NCBI GenBank assembly: GCA_025934395.1
Contig: JAICYC010000001.1
Location: 59,985-123,984 of the forward strand
Origin: Solirubrobacteraceae bacterium
GTDB lineage: Bacteria > Actinomycetota > Thermoleophilia > Solirubrobacterales > Solirubrobacteraceae
Length of the DNA: 64,000 nt
Reading direction: 5' to 3'
Both the position numbers and the translations under genes were made by a program. This document shows, piece by piece, positions 1 to 7,929 of the stretch. Numbering within the stretch: the first letter of the stretch is position 1; every line of letters starts with the position of its first letter. The notes under the pieces were generated by a model that saw nothing but the letters and a program-made list of their open reading frames with translations, did not search any database and was not told where the DNA came from.

Positions 1-2
1 CG

Positions 3-344
3 CGCGGGCAGCAGCTGCGCGTCGTCCCGGTGCCGCTCCCGGGCGCGCTCGTCGTCAGCGAGCACGAGGCCGCGGGGGTGCAGCCCGCCGCCGGCACCCT
101 CCCCCGGTCAGCGGGGGCGCGGATGGCGGGGTCCTACGTGAACTTCTACCCGGCCAACGGCCGGATCGTGTTCCCGCTGCTGGACCCCGCCCGCGACGAG
201 CAGGCGGCCGCGGTGCTGCGCGCGGAGTTCCCCGGGCATGCGGTGGTGGGCGTCGCCGCCCGCGAGATCCTGCTCGGCGGCGGCAACATCCACTGCATCA
301 CCCAGCAGGTGCCCGCGCGCTCGCGCGCGCGAGATCACGCTTAG
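3..344 (+). CDS. aguA: Agmatine deiminase family protein, C-terminal fragment
   Basis: Only the last ~113 residues lie in the window; the gene begins before base 1. Agmatine deiminases hydrolyse agmatine to N-carbamoylputrescine and ammonia in putrescine synthesis. The fragment has the family's C-terminal signature: SYVNFYP in the middle and [11 protein letters not shown] near the end, whose cysteine is the catalytic nucleophile of the guanidine-modifying fold. The reading frame is open from base 3 to the TAG at 342-344, so the first in-frame ATG at base 30 is not the true start. The next gene converges on it. Family assignment is firm; substrate (agmatine rather than peptidyl-arginine) is inferred. 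Confidence 0.85.
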   Translation, partial: RGQQLRVVPVPLPGALVVSEHEAAGVQPAAGTLPRSAGARMAGSYVNFYPANGRIVFPLLDPARDEQAAAVLRAEFPGHAVVGVAAREILLGGGNIHCITQQVPARSRARDHA

Positions 345-377
345 CGCTTTCTCTCGCGCGCGAGGCGACGAGTGGGC

Positions 378-1034
378 TCAGTGGCTCGGGATCGCCCGGT
401 GGCGCCGCTCGTAGTGCACGCCGCCGCGTCCGATCCGCGCGATCAGCCGCGATATGAGCGCGCCCACGACCAGGTACACGATCGCCGCGATGCCCCAGTT
501 GACGATGATCGCCCGCTTCGGGTGACCCGTGAACGAGATCAGCCCGGTGAAGGCTCCGGCGAAGAAGTTGGCGCCTTCGTGGACCGCTTCCACGACCCCG
601 TTGGTCGCGTTGGCGTCCACGACGCGCAGCACGATCGCAGCCACGATCAGCAGCGCGATCAGGACCGCCACGAGCATCACCAGCGCAGCGATCCCCAGGA
701 CCGCCGACCCGGCAGCCCCGACAGCCGCGGCTCCGGCTTCTGCCGGGCGCCGCCGGAAGCCTCGCCGACGCCGTGTTTCAGCTGCAGTCATGCCTTCGCG
801 ACCGCGGCCTCCTTCGCGTTCCGCCACCGTTCCGCCAGGCTCGCCGGCGTATCCACGTTCCTGGGCGCGGACGGGTTCACCGCGACGCGCTTCCCCGCGT
901 CCTTCTGCATCGTTGCCCGCGAACGGTTCGTTGCTGACGCCCGGTCCGGCGGGCGCGTTCGCGACGCCCGGTTCGGCGGGCGCCCGTTCCGGCGCGGTCC
1001 TGCGTCTGCGCAGTCCGAGCATGTGTGGCTTCAC
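378..1034 (-). CDS. Two-helix membrane protein of unknown function
   Basis: 218 residues from GTG at 1034. The first ~95 residues are charged low-complexity sequence (repeated Ala-Gly-Pro-Glu-Arg). Two strong hydrophobic segments follow (about residues 107-135 and 180-200), with a loop containing FFAGAFTGLISF between them. The C-terminus is basic. An internal ATG at 791 behind a GAAGG ribosome site would give a 137-residue protein with both helices and without the repetitive leader; I cannot decide between the starts. I do not recognise a family. It converges on the agmatine deiminase gene. Confidence 0.55.
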   Translation of the reverse strand: MKPHMLGLRRRRTAPERAPAEPGVANAPAGPGVSNEPFAGNDAEGRGEARRGEPVRAQERGYAGEPGGTVAEREGGRGREGMTAAETRRRRGFRRRPAEAGAAAVGAAGSAVLGIAALVMLVAVLIALLIVAAIVLRVVDANATNGVVEAVHEGANFFAGAFTGLISFTGHPKRAIIVNWGIAAIVYLVVGALISRLIARIGRGGVHYERRHRAIPSH

Positions 1035-1173
1035 CGTCCCTTCGGTTGTCCGCCCCGCGGCCCTTCCCGCGGGCGCAAGGAAGCGCTACCCGCGTTGCGG
1101 GCGCCCAACCCGCCCGGCAGCACACGTTGCAGGCCCGAGGGCACCTGCGGCCACGGCCCTCGAGAAGCGGGAC

Positions 1174-1938
1174 TCAGGTGCGCATCGCCACGCTCAGGCC
1201 TCCGTCGACGACCAGCCCGTGGCCTGTGATGTAGCTCGCTTCGCCGCTCAGCAGGAACGCGGCGCAGCGCGCCACCTCCCACGCCGACCCTTCGCGTCGC
1301 GCGGGGATGTGAACCTTGCCGCGCGCGGGGTTCATCTCGGTGGCACGGCGTCCGAGCGAGGTGTCGATCAGCCCGGGGACGAGCGCGTTGACGCGGATCC
1401 CCGGTGCGCCCTCCACTGCGGCGTTGCGGCACAGCGCCTCCAGCCCCGCCTTCGAGGCGGAGTACGCCGGCAGCGGCATCGCCTCGCGCCCCGCCACCGA
1501 CCCCACGAGCACGATCGAGGAGCCCTCCGCGAACGTCGCGAGCGCGCGGCGGCAGCCGAGGAAGTGCGAGCGGAGGTTGACCGCGAGGACGCGGTCCCAG
1601 TCCTCCACGCTCGTGCCCCGCACACCCAGTCCCGCGCCGATCCCCACGTTCATCACGAGGCCGTCGAGGCCACCGAGCGACGCAGCAGCCTCCACGAAGA
1701 AGCGCTCCACGTCGGCCTCCTGCGCGGCGTCGCCCACAGCGACCACGGCGGTTCCGCCGGCCTCCGCGACCAGCTCCGCCGTCCGCGCGGCGCTCTCCTC
1801 GTGGAGGTCGGCGAGGGCGACGGCAGCTCCCTCGCGGGCGAGCTGGACCGCGATCGCGCGACCGTTGCCGACGGGCGGGTCCTGGAGCCCGTAGTCCTGC
1901 TGGCCCGCGCCGACGATCAACACGCGGCGCCCGTCCAT
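1174..1938 (-). CDS. Short-chain dehydrogenase/reductase
   Basis: 254-residue NAD(P)-dependent oxidoreductase of the classical SDR family. Visible motifs are the active-site YSASK (Tyr and Lys), the preceding SVAG serine, the LVMNVG strand (family NNAG position) and a C-terminal GHGLVVDGG. The usual TGxxxGIG nucleotide loop is replaced by a longer VGAGQQDYG...GNGRA segment, i.e. an insertion in the cofactor loop. The ATG at 1938 is preferred over the in-frame TTG at 1953 because GAGGGA lies just before it. The substrate cannot be told from sequence. Confidence 0.85.
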   Translation of the reverse strand: MDGRRVLIVGAGQQDYGLQDPPVGNGRAIAVQLAREGAAVALADLHEESAARTAELVAEAGGTAVVAVGDAAQEADVERFFVEAAASLGGLDGLVMNVGIGAGLGVRGTSVEDWDRVLAVNLRSHFLGCRRALATFAEGSSIVLVGSVAGREAMPLPAYSASKAGLEALCRNAAVEGAPGIRVNALVPGLIDTSLGRRATEMNPARGKVHIPARREGSAWEVARCAAFLLSGEASYITGHGLVVDGGLSVAMRT

Positions 1939-1992
1939 GCGTCCCTCGCCCAACAGCCCTCCTTCCGACCTGTGGCGGCGCAGGCTACAGGC

Positions 1993-3975
1993 TCAGCCGC
2001 GCGGCGGGCGGGGCGCCGTGAAGACCACCCCTGCGGCTTCGCAGGCGGCGCGCCAGTCGGCGCTGCCGTGCTCCAGCGCGTCCGCGACCACCTGCTCGGC
2101 CCACGGATCCTCGCCGGCCGCACGCGCGCGGCTCGCTGCGGCGAACGCAGCCGCGGCCGCAGTGCTCGGGGACGCGCCCCCGGGTGCCACGGGCTGCTCC
2201 AGCGTGGGCGGGGACTCGCCGCCCACGGGCCCGAACGAGACCAGGTCGACGCCGCCGTCGGCGGGCGGCGCGGGCTCGACCGGCATCAGCACCTGCCTGA
2301 CTTCGAGGTGTGATTCGGCGGGAGCCTCGACCGGCAGCGGCTCCGCGGCGACGGCGGGCTCCGGGACGGCCACCTCGGCGTGGTCGGCCTCGACCGGCTC
2401 GGGCGCGACGGCGTACCGGAACTGGCCGCTCTCGTCGGTGACCCAGAACGCCTCGCCCGCGGGCGTGCTCTCGTGCAGGATCGAGCGGTCGTAGTGCTCG
2501 GCGATCCGCACGAGCGACTCGATGTCGGCGACGTCGATGACGGCCACCCCGGGCAGCTCGCGGACGCGCCCGACGGGCACGATCAGGCGGCCGTAGCGGC
2601 TGCGGATCTCCTCGCCCGCTCCGCGACGGCGCGAGCGCGGGCGCGCGAACGGGAACGCGAGCGCGAGCAGGATCGCGATCACCACGGTGGCGATGCCGCC
2701 CAGCGCGACCCGCCGGGCGCCCGCGACGGACGGCTTGGCGATCCCGAGCGACAGGAACAGCGGCTCCCAGCGAGACCCGTTGACGGTGCCGCCGGCCTGC
2801 GGAGTGAGGGGGTTGGCGCCGTGGCCGCCCGCGGTTCCCAAGGAGGCGCCGTCGCCGGGGACGAGGGGCCGGATCTCGGCGGGTTCGACGGAGAACCGGA
2901 TCTGGGGTGCGAACGTGCCGCGGAGGGGCACGCCGGCGAGTCGGCCGGTGGTGCTGACGTGCGGCACCACCGCGAGCGTGTAGGTGCCGTTGGCGGCGGT
3001 GGCGATCTGCACCCGTTTGAGCAGCGCGAGCATCGAGCCGACGTCGAGCGTGGCGTCGATCGACGCACGGTCGCCGTGGAACGCGGCGGGGCGCGCGAGC
3101 GTGATCGTGCGCTGCCAGCCGCTCGTCGAGGTGAGCTGCGCTGCGAGCGAGATCGCGCCGGCGAGCGCGTGGGGTTCCTTGCTGGAGAACGCGTAGGCGA
3201 AGTGGAGCTGCGCGCTGCCGATCACGTGCGTGAACAGCGGTTCGCCCGTCACGGCCTCGCCGTGCTGATAGGCGGGACCGGGGGTGGTGGCGGCGGTGTA
3301 GCTGAGCGAGCCGCGCTGGTGGTAGCGCACCTGGTAGGGCGTGCGCTGGCTCGTCTCGCGCGTGAACGCGAGCAGCGCGAGCAGCAGGAACGGAGCGAGC
3401 GCGACCGTGCCGGCCAGGAGCACTCCGAGCACCGGCCCGGGGGGCGGGGCGGCGCCGGCGGCGATCGCGGGCGCCCGCGCGCCCTCGCGCCGGTGGCGCT
3501 GGCGGCGACGCCGCTTGCGCACCATCGCGCCCGCGTACAGCAGGACGCCGAGGCCGATCAGGGCGGCGACCAGCAGCGGCGAGCCGATGGACGCGAGCGT
3601 GCCGCCCACCGCGGGCACGTGCAGCCACAGGGCGCCGATCAGCTGGCTTCGCGCGGGGTGCTCGAAGTCGACGAAGTTGTTGTTGTCGCCCTTGAAGACG
3701 TAGCGATCCCCGGCCATCCCGATGATGCGGTGCAGGACGACCGTGTGGAGGACGTCGCTGTTGTAGGCGACGACCTCACCGACGTGATAGCTGCCCTGCT
3801 TGCGCACCACGGCGAGGTCGCCGGAGTGGAAGCGGGGCTGCATGCTCACGCCGTGCGTGACCACGTAGCTGTTCGAGCCTCCGAGGGTCTGCGGCGCGAG
3901 GTAGAACCACGCCGCCGCGAGTGCGACCACGCCGAGGAGCGCGGAGAGGAGCTTCCTGGTGTGGCGCGGTCGCAT
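1993..3975 (-). CDS. sipW: SipW/archaeal-type signal peptidase I with DUF5305-like domain
   Basis: 660 residues from ATG at 3975; a TTG at 4002 is possible but lies inside a hairpin. An N-terminal membrane helix is followed by an S26B-type catalytic domain: Ser44 in HGVSMQP, His82 in VVLHRI (His replaces the Lys of the classical bacterial enzyme) and GDNN at about 97. A second helix pair (about 130-150 and 185-210) leads to an extracellular beta-rich region starting at TPYQVRYHQRG, resembling DUF5305. A third helix and a long acidic, Ala/Pro-rich tail follow. It should cut signal peptides of a special secreted substrate, very likely the product of the gene 63 bp upstream on the same strand. 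The fusion makes it about three times the size of a plain SipW. Confidence 0.8.
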   Translation of the reverse strand: MRPRHTRKLLSALLGVVALAAAWFYLAPQTLGGSNSYVVTHGVSMQPRFHSGDLAVVRKQGSYHVGEVVAYNSDVLHTVVLHRIIGMAGDRYVFKGDNNNFVDFEHPARSQLIGALWLHVPAVGGTLASIGSPLLVAALIGLGVLLYAGAMVRKRRRRQRHRREGARAPAIAAGAAPPPGPVLGVLLAGTVALAPFLLLALLAFTRETSQRTPYQVRYHQRGSLSYTAATTPGPAYQHGEAVTGEPLFTHVIGSAQLHFAYAFSSKEPHALAGAISLAAQLTSTSGWQRTITLARPAAFHGDRASIDATLDVGSMLALLKRVQIATAANGTYTLAVVPHVSTTGRLAGVPLRGTFAPQIRFSVEPAEIRPLVPGDGASLGTAGGHGANPLTPQAGGTVNGSRWEPLFLSLGIAKPSVAGARRVALGGIATVVIAILLALAFPFARPRSRRRGAGEEIRSRYGRLIVPVGRVRELPGVAVIDVADIESLVRIAEHYDRSILHESTPAGEAFWVTDESGQFRYAVAPEPVEADHAEVAVPEPAVAAEPLPVEAPAESHLEVRQVLMPVEPAPPADGGVDLVSFGPVGGESPPTLEQPVAPGGASPSTAAAAAFAAASRARAAGEDPWAEQVVADALEHGSADWRAACEAAGVVFTAPRPPRG

Positions 3976-3988
3976 CGCGGAGACGGGA

Positions 3989-4018
3989 AGCGGGGCGGCC
4001 AATCGGGGCCGCCCCGCT
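3989..4018 (-). terminator. Intercistronic 12-bp GC hairpin
   Basis: AGCGGGGCGGCC at 3989-4000 and its exact complement at 4007-4018 form a 12-bp stem with a 6-base loop. It lies between the small secreted substrate gene and the signal peptidase gene on the same strand, 13 bases before the peptidase ATG. There is no T-run, so it may attenuate transcription or stabilise the upstream mRNA so that substrate exceeds peptidase. Confidence 0.55.
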
Positions 4019-4038
4019 GTATCCCGGTACGGGTGTGG

Positions 4039-4476
4039 CTATTCGATCGTGACCGTCCCGGTGCTCACGGCTGCGACGGAGAGCTTCAGGCCTTCGCCGT
4101 TCGGCACGGGCGTTTTGAATTTGCAGACGACGCCGAACGGGGAGGCCTGTTCGGATTCGCCGCAGTCGGCCCAGTCCGCTTCTTTCGGGTTCGCGGCACT
4201 CAGCGCGACGGCCACGTCGGAGGCGGCCTTGTCGAGGTCGAACTTGACCCCGGTCATCGTCAGGCCGTCTTCACTGAACGTGTAGTTGGTCGGAGAGGAG
4301 ACCGTGTAACCGGTCACTGTGGCGTTGCCGGCACCGGCCGAGTGGGCAGGCACCGTGTTGCTCGCGGTGAACGCGTACGCACCGACCGCGAGCACGCCTG
4401 CGAGCACGAACACGAGCAAGCCGGCGAGCTTCCTGTTGCGACCGACGATGCCTCGCCGGCCAAGATGCATCAGCAT
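4039..4476 (-). CDS. Small secreted protein with SipW-type signal peptide
   Basis: 145 residues. A basic start (GRNRK) precedes a hydrophobic helix AGLLVFVLAGVLAVGAYAFTA, followed by an Ala/Ser/Asn-rich cleavage zone and a ~105-residue beta-rich domain with two cysteines (DCGES and VVCKF). The layout is that of SipW-dependent TasA/CalY-like or camelysin-like proteins. A strong AAGGGGG ribosome site precedes the ATG at 4476. The next gene on the strand encodes a SipW-type peptidase, supporting a substrate-enzyme pair. Whether it forms fibres is not visible. Confidence 0.7.
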   Translation of the reverse strand: MLMHLGRRGIVGRNRKLAGLLVFVLAGVLAVGAYAFTASNTVPAHSAGAGNATVTGYTVSSPTNYTFSEDGLTMTGVKFDLDKAASDVAVALSAANPKEADWADCGESEQASPFGVVCKFKTPVPNGEGLKLSVAAVSTGTVTIE

Positions 4477-4597
4477 GTCGGACCCCCTTGATGGTTTTGA
4501 TGTTGCGGGTTGCTTCCGCGGGGGGATCGACGCGGCGTTATGCGTGCTTTATGTGTGACGTGCCGCTTGCACGATTGTTTTCACCTGCAAATCGCCA

Positions 4598-4684
4598 TCA
4601 TTCCACCGTGAGGGTGGCCTTCATCCCTCTCCTCTCGTGTTCTGCGAGCGAGCAGAACAGCGTGTAGCTGCCGGGGCGGCGGGG
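4598..4684 (-). pseudogene. C-terminal remnant of a cupredoxin (blue copper protein)
   Basis: Reading the minus strand from 4684 to the TGA at 4598-4600 gives about 28 residues with GSYTLFCSLAEHERRGM followed by KATLTVE. This is the C-terminal copper-loop hairpin of a plastocyanin-like cupredoxin, with Cys-x4-His-x4-Met ligands and the final beta strand intact. Immediately upstream in frame is a TAG (4685-4687), and the rest of the domain is absent because the + strand gene at 4698 occupies that DNA. It has no start codon of its own and is best read as a deletion relic. Confidence 0.6.
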
Positions 4685-4697
4685 CTAGGCTGCTCGC

Positions 4698-5471
4698 GTG
4701 CTCGCGCTGACGCTGACCTTCGAAACGCCCGCGCGGTTCCTCGACGACCGCGGCTCGCGCGCGGGCTTCGTGCTGCTCGCGGCGTTCCTGCTGTCGTTCC
4801 TGTTCATCCGCACGAGCGCGCGGCTGATCCGCAGCCCCCGCGTGACCTGGTGGCCGGGCAGCGTGACGACGAGCAGCGGCCTGCACCTGCACCACCTCGT
4901 GTGGGGGATCGTCACGCTGATGCTCTCGGGGCTGCTGGAGTTCGCGCTCGAGCCGGGCAGCCCGTGGAACGAGGTGCTCGCGGCGCTGTTCGGCGTGGGC
5001 GCGGGGCTGACCCTCGACGAGTTCGCGTTGTGGATCTACCTGCGCGACGTCTACTGGGCCGAGGAGGGGCGCGCGTCGTTCGACGCGGTGGTCGTCGCTG
5101 CCACGCTCGGCGGGCTGATCGTGCTGGGGGTGGCGCCGTTCGACCTGCCGCGCAACGGCGCCCCGGTGGGCACGCTCGCGCTGTCGGCGGCCGGCTCGGT
5201 GCTGCTCGCGGCGCTGGCGATCCTGAAGGGCAAGCCGCTGCTGGGGCTGGTGGGGATCTTCATCCCGCTGTTCTCGATCGCGGGCGTGTGCAGGCTCGCC
5301 GCGCCGCGCTCACCCTGGGCGCGGCGCTTCTACCAGCCGGGCTCGCGCAAGCTCGAGCGCTCCAGCGTGCGGTTCGGCCGCATCGCGGCCCGGCGGCTGC
5401 GGATGTCGAACGCGATCGCGGGCGCGCCCAGCGCGGGGGCCTCGCCCGACGGCGGGGACGCGGCGGGCTAG
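4698..5471 (+). CDS. Multi-pass membrane protein with LHLHHLVWG motif
   Basis: 257 residues with about six hydrophobic segments. A His-rich GLHLHHLVWG follows the first helix and LTLDEFALWIYLRDVYW follows the third. This pattern recurs in uncharacterised actinobacterial integral membrane proteins; I know no function. The C-terminal 50 residues are basic, then low-complexity. The start ATG at 4698 lies just past the cupredoxin remnant on the other strand. The gene ends 4 bases inside the convergent ExoD-like gene. Confidence 0.65.
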   Translation: MLALTLTFETPARFLDDRGSRAGFVLLAAFLLSFLFIRTSARLIRSPRVTWWPGSVTTSSGLHLHHLVWGIVTLMLSGLLEFALEPGSPWNEVLAALFGVGAGLTLDEFALWIYLRDVYWAEEGRASFDAVVVAATLGGLIVLGVAPFDLPRNGAPVGTLALSAAGSVLLAALAILKGKPLLGLVGIFIPLFSIAGVCRLAAPRSPWARRFYQPGSRKLERSSVRFGRIAARRLRMSNAIAGAPSAGASPDGGDAAG

Positions 5472-6085
5472 AACAGCTTCTCGACGCCGTTGACCGCGGC
5501 GCTGCCGAGCACGATCTCGAGCGTCACGCCCGCTGCGGCGACGAGCAGCGCGACGACCGCGACGAGGAAGTCTTCGAGCAGCACCGCCAGCGACAGCAGC
5601 ACCACGCCCAGCGCGGGGAGCGTGTCCAGGCCGGTGAACGGCGGAGCGAGGAACGCGGCGATCGAGCCGCCGAGCACGAGCAGGCCGAACACCGAGTTGC
5701 TGAGGCGGTGGTCGAACAGGAACCGGAGCCTCGGTCTGGAGACGCGCTCCAGGCGACGGATCAGCCGCATCAGCCCGGCGAGGAAACGCTGCTGGCGCTT
5801 TCCGGCGAGCTCCAACCGCCACCACCTCTGCGGCAGCCAGATCTGCGAGCGGCCGATGATCAGCTGCAGCGCGAGCAGCATCGCGACGATCTCGAACACG
5901 TGCGTGGCTCCGCCCGTCGGCAGCGGCAGCGCGGGGACACCGAGCAGCAGCACGAACAGGAGCGCGAACGCGCGGCGGCCGAACATGTCGGCGAGCCCTC
6001 CGAGCGTCTTCTCGCCGTCGCCGTCGAGCCAGCGCTGGAGGTCCTCGCTCACACGTGAGTCGGTGCGCGCCGTCTCGCTGGCCAC
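5468..6085 (-). CDS. exoD: ExoD family membrane protein
   Basis: 205 residues. The N-terminal cytoplasmic helix (SEDLQRWLDGDGEKTLGGLADMFGRRAFAL) and the LPTGGATHVFEIVAMLLALQ / GRSQIWLP segment are typical of the exopolysaccharide synthesis ExoD family. Three to four membrane helices follow. ExoD affects exopolysaccharide production and alkali tolerance in rhizobia, but its chemistry is unknown. It converges on the preceding gene with a 4-base overlap and appears monocistronic. Confidence 0.8.
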   Translation of the reverse strand: MASETARTDSRVSEDLQRWLDGDGEKTLGGLADMFGRRAFALLFVLLLGVPALPLPTGGATHVFEIVAMLLALQLIIGRSQIWLPQRWWRLELAGKRQQRFLAGLMRLIRRLERVSRPRLRFLFDHRLSNSVFGLLVLGGSIAAFLAPPFTGLDTLPALGVVLLSLAVLLEDFLVAVVALLVAAAGVTLEIVLGSAAVNGVEKLF

Positions 6086-6107
6086 GCTCCGAGCGTAGCG
6101 ACGGGGC

Positions 6108-6857
6108 TCAGGACCCGCTGAGCGCCACGTTCAGCGACAGCGGCTCCGCGCCCCGCAGCACCGACAGCGCGACCGCACCGCGCGCGGCGCGGACCGCGCG
6201 CTCGAGGTCGCCGATGGCCGCCACCGGCGCGTCGCCGACGGCGCGGATGAGGTCGCCGCGCTGGACGCCGCCGTGCTCCGCAGCGCTCCCCGAGGCGACG
6301 CGGACGACGAGCACGCCCGGCTCGTCGGGCAGGCCGACGGCTCGCCGCATCCGGCCCGCCACCACCGCGGGCGCAACCGCCACGCCGAGCCGTGGCGCGT
6401 CGCGCTCGTCGGGCTCGAAGAACCGAAGCCACTCGGGCAGGCGGCTGGCGAGCGCTTTGCGCGCGCTCGGGGGCAGGCCCTCGAACAGGCGCTCCGCACG
6501 CGCCTCGTAGGCGGGGCGCGCGTGCTCGAGCAGGCTGCGGCCCCGATCGGTGATGCGCACGACCGACGAGCGCCGGCTGCCGGGGTCGGGCTCGCGTGTG
6601 ATCACCCCCGCGCGCTCCAGCCGCGCGAGCCGCACCGACACCGCGCCGGCCGTCCTGCGCACCCTCGCGATCAGCGCGCGCTGGGCGAGCGCGCCGTCCT
6701 CTGCCTCTGCGAGCGCGTCGAGCACGAGATAGCTCGGGCGCGTGAGACGGTGCGGCGCGAGCGCCTCGTCGAGCTCCGCGTCGAGATGCGCTGCGATCGC
6801 GATCGTTGCGTCGGCGAGGTGCGCCGCATCCGCCCGGGGCTTCGTCTCGACCGTCAT
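6108..6857 (-). CDS. MarR-family regulator fused to a PDZ domain
   Basis: 249 residues. The N-terminal ~140 residues are a MarR winged helix, with recognition segment GAVSVRLARLERAGVITREPDPGSRRSSVVRIT and a dimer helix before and after. The C-terminal ~100 residues form a PDZ domain (carboxylate loop LGVAV, then SGSAAEHGGVQRGDLIRAVGDAPVAAIGDLERAV). PDZ domains bind C-terminal peptides, so the fusion could couple DNA binding to a protein ligand. It is transcribed divergently from an HtrA-type protease with its own PDZ, sharing a 43-bp AT-rich gap. MarR-PDZ fusion is unusual; the role as protease-gene regulator is inferred from position. Confidence 0.8.
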   Translation of the reverse strand: MTVETKPRADAAHLADATIAIAAHLDAELDEALAPHRLTRPSYLVLDALAEAEDGALAQRALIARVRRTAGAVSVRLARLERAGVITREPDPGSRRSSVVRITDRGRSLLEHARPAYEARAERLFEGLPPSARKALASRLPEWLRFFEPDERDAPRLGVAVAPAVVAGRMRRAVGLPDEPGVLVVRVASGSAAEHGGVQRGDLIRAVGDAPVAAIGDLERAVRAARGAVALSVLRGAEPLSLNVALSGS

Positions 6858-6900
6858 TGCATCACCACCAAAGCTTTAGATCTAAATATTTATTTATAAG
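6858..6900. promoter_or_regulatory. AT-rich divergent promoter with 12-bp palindromic operator
   Basis: This 43-bp gap between the MarR-PDZ and HtrA genes is strikingly AT-rich for this genome. It holds the perfect palindrome TTTAGATCTAAA (6875-6886) followed by TATTTATTTATAAG, which can serve as a -10 element. MarR proteins bind such palindromes, so autoregulation plus control of the protease is likely. Confidence 0.6.
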
Positions 6901-7929
6901 ATGATATCGATGGCGCGCGCGACCCCGGCAGGCTCCGCAGGGAACGAGCTCAGGGACGAGGCCGCGCGGGTGTCGGCGCAGGCGCTCGACGCCTACTCGA
7001 GCACCGTTGTGGGCGTCGCCGAAGCGCTCGCCCCGAGCGTGGCCAACCTGCAGGTGCGGGGCGCCGGTCGCGGCGGCAGCGAGCGGGCGGTGGGCGCGGG
7101 CAGCGGCTTTGCGATCACCCCCGACGGCTTCCTGCTGACGTGCGCCCATGTGGTCGGACGCGCGCGGCCGGGTCGCTCGGTCGTGGCCAACCTCACCGAC
7201 GGGCGCGACGTGCGCGCGAGCGTGATCGGGAGCGATCGGCTCTCGGACCTCGCGGTGCTGCGCGCGGAGGAGGAGCTCGTGCCGGTGGCGCTCGGCGACG
7301 CGGACACGCTGCGCGTAGGCCAGCTGGTGGTGGCGATCGGCAACCCTCACGGCTACGCGAGCTCGGTGACCGCGGGGGTCGTGAGCGGCCTCGGGCGCTC
7401 GCTCCCCGCGGGCGGCCGCCGCGGGCCGGTGCGGATGATCGAGAACGTGATCCAGACCGACGCGGCGCTGAACCCGGGCAACTCCGGCGGGGCGCTCGTC
7501 GACGGCACCGGGCGGGTCGTTGGCGTCAACACGGCCGTTGCGGGCGTGGGGCTCGGCCTGGCGATGCCGATCAACGCCGCCACCCGCAGCATCGTGTTCG
7601 CGTTGATGCGCGACGGCCGTGTCCGCCGTGCGTACATCGGCGTGGCGGTCGCACCGCGCGCGCTGCCGCCGAGCGCCGCTGCGCGCCTCGGGCGCAGGCA
7701 CGCGGTGCAGGTGCTGGAGGTGGTCGACGGCGCGCCCGCCGCGCGTGCGGGGCTGGTGCGCGGCGATCTGCTCGTTGCGCTCGACGGCGTCCCCGTCGCC
7801 GACGCGGGAGACGTCCAGCGGCTGATGGTGGCCGAGCGCATCGACCGTCCGATCGCGGCCGCGGTGCTGCGGGGCGGCCGCGAGCGCGATCTGGAGCTCG
7901 TGCCCGACGAGCTCGCTACAGCCGGCTGA
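6901..7929 (+). CDS. HtrA/DegP-like serine protease with C-terminal PDZ
   Basis: 342 residues. The trypsin-like domain has the catalytic triad His83 (LTCAHVV), Asp116 (LSDLAVL) and Ser195 (NPGNSGG). One PDZ domain (about 245-335, with GAPAARAGLVRGDLLVALDGVPVADAGDVQRLM) follows. I see no signal peptide or membrane anchor, so it is probably cytoplasmic, unlike most HtrA enzymes. A second ATG at 6910 is also possible. Its PDZ resembles in layout the one on the divergent MarR regulator, hinting that both sense similar peptide tails. The gene overlaps the convergent YmdB-type gene by 14 bp. Confidence 0.88.
   Translation: MISMARATPAGSAGNELRDEAARVSAQALDAYSSTVVGVAEALAPSVANLQVRGAGRGGSERAVGAGSGFAITPDGFLLTCAHVVGRARPGRSVVANLTDGRDVRASVIGSDRLSDLAVLRAEEELVPVALGDADTLRVGQLVVAIGNPHGYASSVTAGVVSGLGRSLPAGGRRGPVRMIENVIQTDAALNPGNSGGALVDGTGRVVGVNTAVAGVGLGLAMPINAATRSIVFALMRDGRVRRAYIGVAVAPRALPPSAAARLGRRHAVQVLEVVDGAPAARAGLVRGDLLVALDGVPVADAGDVQRLMVAERIDRPIAAAVLRGGRERDLELVPDELATAG

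Noticed and set aside
529..2313. 594-residue + strand ORF over the membrane protein and SDR genes
   Set aside because: Ala/Arg/Pro-biased shadow of minus-strand genes; the SDR beneath has all its motifs.
2380..4491. 703-residue + strand ORF opposite the signal peptidase
   Set aside because: Arg/Asp/Gly-rich antisense frame without any domain; the minus strand has the catalytic motifs and ribosome sites.
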